A stretch of DNA of 7,508 bases, taken from the NCBI GenBank assembly GCA_019247135.1, contig JAFAPL010000551.1, positions 1 to 7,508 on the forward strand. Reading direction: 5' to 3'. Shown here one piece after another: positions 5,508 to 7,508 of the stretch. This DNA is from Chloroflexota bacterium. Lineage in GTDB: Bacteria > Chloroflexota > UBA6077 > CF-72. Under the pieces are notes generated by a model, which was not told the origin of the DNA, made no database searches, and saw only the letters and a list, made by a program, of their open reading frames with translations. Numbering within the stretch: position 1 is the first letter of the stretch; each line of letters begins with the position of its first letter. A program made the translations under genes and the position numbers.

Positions 5508-7334
5508 TCAGGCGAGGGATTCATAGGCGACCCCCTCCTCGTCCTGAGTCGCGGAAAACCGCTTGGCTTGCAGGTCGAACATCGTGCGGTACCGGCCACC
5601 GAGCGCCATCAGCTCCGCGTGACTGCCAAGCTCCACGACCCGACCGTGCTCCAGTACGCAGATTCGGTCCGCGTGACGGACCGTTGAAAAACGGTGGGAA
5701 ATGAGCACGGTTGTGCAGTCACGCGTTGCGGACAAGATGCGGTCGAAAATTTCGGCTTCGCCACGCACGTCCAGCTGCGCGGTCGGCTCGTCCAGCAGGA
5801 CGACTCCAGCCCCGAGTTTCACCGCGCACAGTGCGCGAGCGAGCGCGACCCGCTGCCACTGACCGCCGGAGAGGTCGGTTCCGCCCGCGTAGCCGCGCGC
5901 GAGGACCGTGTCAAGTGGAGCCAGCTCGCTAGCGCCAGCGTCTGACAACGCGGCGAGAATGATTTCCTCAGCTGCGCCACGCGGCGCGACATTCTCGCGG
6001 AGTGAGAGCTCCAGCTTGAGAAAATCTTGAAAGACGGCCGTGAGCCGGGCCCGCCAGGCGCGCAAGTCCAGCTCGCGCAGGTCCACTCCATCAACTTCGA
6101 TCACGCCATCGGTCGGGTCGTAAAAGCGGCACAGCAGCTTCGCCAGCGTGGTTTTGCCGGCGCCGTTCTGGCCGACGATCGCCAGCGACGAGCCCGCGGG
6201 TAGGGTCAGGTCGAAGCCGTCCAGGACGATGGAATCGGGGCTGGTCGGGTAGGCAAACGACACGTTGCGGAAGCGAATATCGCGCGCGGGCAGCGCGCCG
6301 GCGGACCGCGTTCCGCTGGCGAGTGCGCCGACTCGTTGCATCGCCGGCCCGAGGCGGAGGACCGCGGCGACCGGCGCGGCGGCGCCATCCAGCGCCCAGT
6401 TGAGCCCGCCGAACGCGACCATCGAGACGCCGATCGCGCTCTGCGCGTAAATGACGAGTGCGCCGAGGTCCAGGTTTCCCGCTGCCGCGCTCGTTGCGAG
6501 CGACGCGAACACGAGCAGGTTCGCGCCGACCACCAGCAGCATGCTCCACACGACCGGCTGCTCGCGCAGGCGAGTGGCCTGGTATTGCAGCTCGTGCAGG
6601 CGTGTCCGCTCCGCGACGAACCGCTCCAGCACCCACGTGCCGAGACCGAACAGGCGCAGCTCTTTCGAGGGTGGCGGATCGACGGCGAGGTGATACGCGT
6701 AATCGGAATCCCGCTGCGCGGCGCGAACCGGCGCGGTGTTGCGATCGCGCCAGACACCTGACTCGCGCAGGAGCCAGTGCGTCGCGGACCAGGCGAGGAG
6801 GAGGAGCAGCGCTGTCCACCAGCTGTACACGCCAAGGACCACGGCCGCGGCGAGTCCGGAAACCAAACCGAGGAGGCTCTGAGCGATGAAGTCCAGCGAC
6901 ATGGAGAGCGGCGGGCCGGTCATGCCCAGGTCGAAGTCGCGGGCGAGTGTCAGATCGCTCGTCAGCGCGGCGTCCTCCAGATGACCTATCCCAGCGGGGC
7001 GGACGCATGCCTCGGTCAGGCGGTCGTACAGCCAGGCCGCGGTGCGGTCTCCGAGATTGGCGCTCACGGCCGTGTGGATCGGCGCCAGCACCTGCATCAG
7101 CACGAACACGCCGCCGACGAGCGTCAGCGACGGCCCGAGGTCCTGGCCGTCCTGCACCGCGCGGACCAGCACGCCCATGCCGATGCCGAAAATTGCCGGC
7201 AGGAGGCCGCGCGCGATCAGAATGACCCACCACGCAAGTGCGAGCGGCGAGTCAGCACGCGGGAGGACGCCGAAGAACTTCCACTCCTGTCGTTGACGCA
7301 GGCTTTGGACGCGTGAGAGGGCCACGCGTGGCAC
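5508..7334 (-). CDS. ABC exporter half-transporter (TMD-NBD), canonical motifs
   Basis: This 608-residue half-size exporter has the same architecture and almost the same length as its downstream partner. Hydrophobic segments lie near 31-56, 66-88, 148-170, 171-190, 262-282 and 286-312. An HLED motif (118-121) lies in the intracellular region between helices two and three. NBD motifs are all canonical: A-loop Y362, Walker A GQNGAGKTT (388-396), Q436 in VFQDFL, LSGGQ (488-492), Walker B VVLLDEP (511-517) with E516, D-loop QLD, and H547 in SHRFSTV. It should therefore supply the standard signature motif to a heterodimer whose other subunit carries VSFGQ. The start is a GTG at 7334. The only nearby alternative is a GTG three codons in, and neither has a visible Shine-Dalgarno site. 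The start codon overlaps a 12-bp palindrome. The gene lies 42 bp after an unidentified same-strand gene. Confidence 0.93.
   Translation of the reverse strand: MPRVALSRVQSLRQRQEWKFFGVLPRADSPLALAWWVILIARGLLPAIFGIGMGVLVRAVQDGQDLGPSLTLVGGVFVLMQVLAPIHTAVSANLGDRTAAWLYDRLTEACVRPAGIGHLEDAALTSDLTLARDFDLGMTGPPLSMSLDFIAQSLLGLVSGLAAAVVLGVYSWWTALLLLLAWSATHWLLRESGVWRDRNTAPVRAAQRDSDYAYHLAVDPPPSKELRLFGLGTWVLERFVAERTRLHELQYQATRLREQPVVWSMLLVVGANLLVFASLATSAAAGNLDLGALVIYAQSAIGVSMVAFGGLNWALDGAAAPVAAVLRLGPAMQRVGALASGTRSAGALPARDIRFRNVSFAYPTSPDSIVLDGFDLTLPAGSSLAIVGQNGAGKTTLAKLLCRFYDPTDGVIEVDGVDLRELDLRAWRARLTAVFQDFLKLELSLRENVAPRGAAEEIILAALSDAGASELAPLDTVLARGYAGGTDLSGGQWQRVALARALCAVKLGAGVVLLDEPTAQLDVRGEAEIFDRILSATRDCTTVLISHRFSTVRHADRICVLEHGRVVELGSHAELMALGGRYRTMFDLQAKRFSATQDEEGVAYESLA
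7321..7332. promoter_or_regulatory. 12-bp palindrome overlapping the ABC start codon
   Basis: GCCACGCGTGGC is a perfect palindrome that includes two bases of the GTG start codon of the ABC gene. Its centre is exactly 30 bp from that of a second 12-bp palindrome at 7351-7362. The pair could be an operator, but palindromes rich in CG arise easily at this base composition. Confidence 0.25.
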
Positions 7335-7350
7335 ACGATAGCGGACGCCA

Positions 7351-7362
7351 GCCGCGCGCGGC
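7351..7362. promoter_or_regulatory. 12-bp GC palindrome upstream of the ABC gene
   Basis: GCCGCGCGCGGC is perfect and lies in the 42-bp gap between the partial upstream gene and the ABC start. It pairs in spacing (30 bp centre to centre, about three helical turns) with 7321-7332. The sequence is low in complexity, so a chance origin is a real possibility. Confidence 0.22.
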
Positions 7363-7376
7363 AGCGCACAGGTGCG

Positions 7377-7508
7377 TCAGGCGCGCAGTGCGGCACCAAG
7401 CGTTTTGCGCTCGGCATCTCCTGCGCCCAACACGGCATGAACCGTTGCGACACGTCCGTCGCGCAGCACGGCGGGAAAGTGTTTGCGATGACTTCCGTCG
7501 GCCCAGTG
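7377..7508 (-). CDS. Unidentified protein, last 43 residues only
   Basis: An open frame enters from the right edge and ends at a TGA at 7379-7377. The visible C-terminus contains HWADGSHRKHFPAVLRDG and VATVHAVLGAGDAERKTL, ending GAALRA. Its composition is that of a normal soluble protein, unlike the arginine- and serine-rich frames that overlap it. It stops 42 bp before the ABC gene on the same strand, so it may be the preceding gene of the exporter operon. I do not recognise the family, and 43 residues are too few to assign a function. Confidence 0.6.
   Translation of the reverse strand, partial: HWADGSHRKHFPAVLRDGRVATVHAVLGAGDAERKTLGAALRA

Noticed and set aside
7217..7453. Minus-strand 78-codon frame spanning the ABC start
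   Set aside because: It overlaps both the ABC N-terminus and the partial upstream gene in another frame, and its serine/arginine/cysteine-rich product looks non-coding.

Overview
The window is GC-rich and densely coding. It holds five complete genes and two genes cut by the window edges. There are no RNA genes, transposases or phage genes, and no CRISPR array. The gene mix (a stand-alone RnfD/NqrB-type membrane protein, an actinobacterial/Chloroflexota-style GNAT protein, a nucleoside hydrolase and a paired ABC exporter) and the frequent GTG starts without clear Shine-Dalgarno sites suggest a GC-rich soil-type bacterium, perhaps Chloroflexota or a relative. That assignment is inference only.

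Layout from the left. A GNAT-type acetyltransferase (516..1, minus strand, C-terminus off the edge) is divergent from an RnfD/NqrB-family integral membrane protein (715..1539, plus strand) across a gene-free gap of about 200 bp. The membrane-protein gene converges on a cupin gene (2304..1675, minus). Upstream of the cupin, on the same strand, lie an inosine/uridine-type nucleoside hydrolase (3409..2474), a half-size ABC exporter (5456..3633) and a second half-size ABC exporter (7334..5508). The right edge holds the last 43 codons of an unrecognised minus-strand gene (7508..7377). The two ABC genes are 51 bp apart and probably encode one heterodimeric exporter. The partial gene ends 42 bp before the first of them and may belong to the same operon. 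The exported substrate cannot be read from this window.

The least ordinary content is between the genes. A roughly 110-bp element occurs twice in the same orientation (1545-1655 and 3451-3560), each time just past the 3' end of a minus-strand gene. Each copy carries three CGTGACG cores spaced exactly 12 bp apart, a block ending in ACGCTTAGACGC, and a tail ending in GGCGGCGAC. Next to the second copy, the 3' end of the ABC gene and about 28 bp of flanking DNA have been tandemly duplicated (3561-3651). I could not identify the 110-bp element; it looks like an uncharacterised dispersed intergenic repeat. The genes themselves belong to known families, and I see no convincing new multi-gene system.
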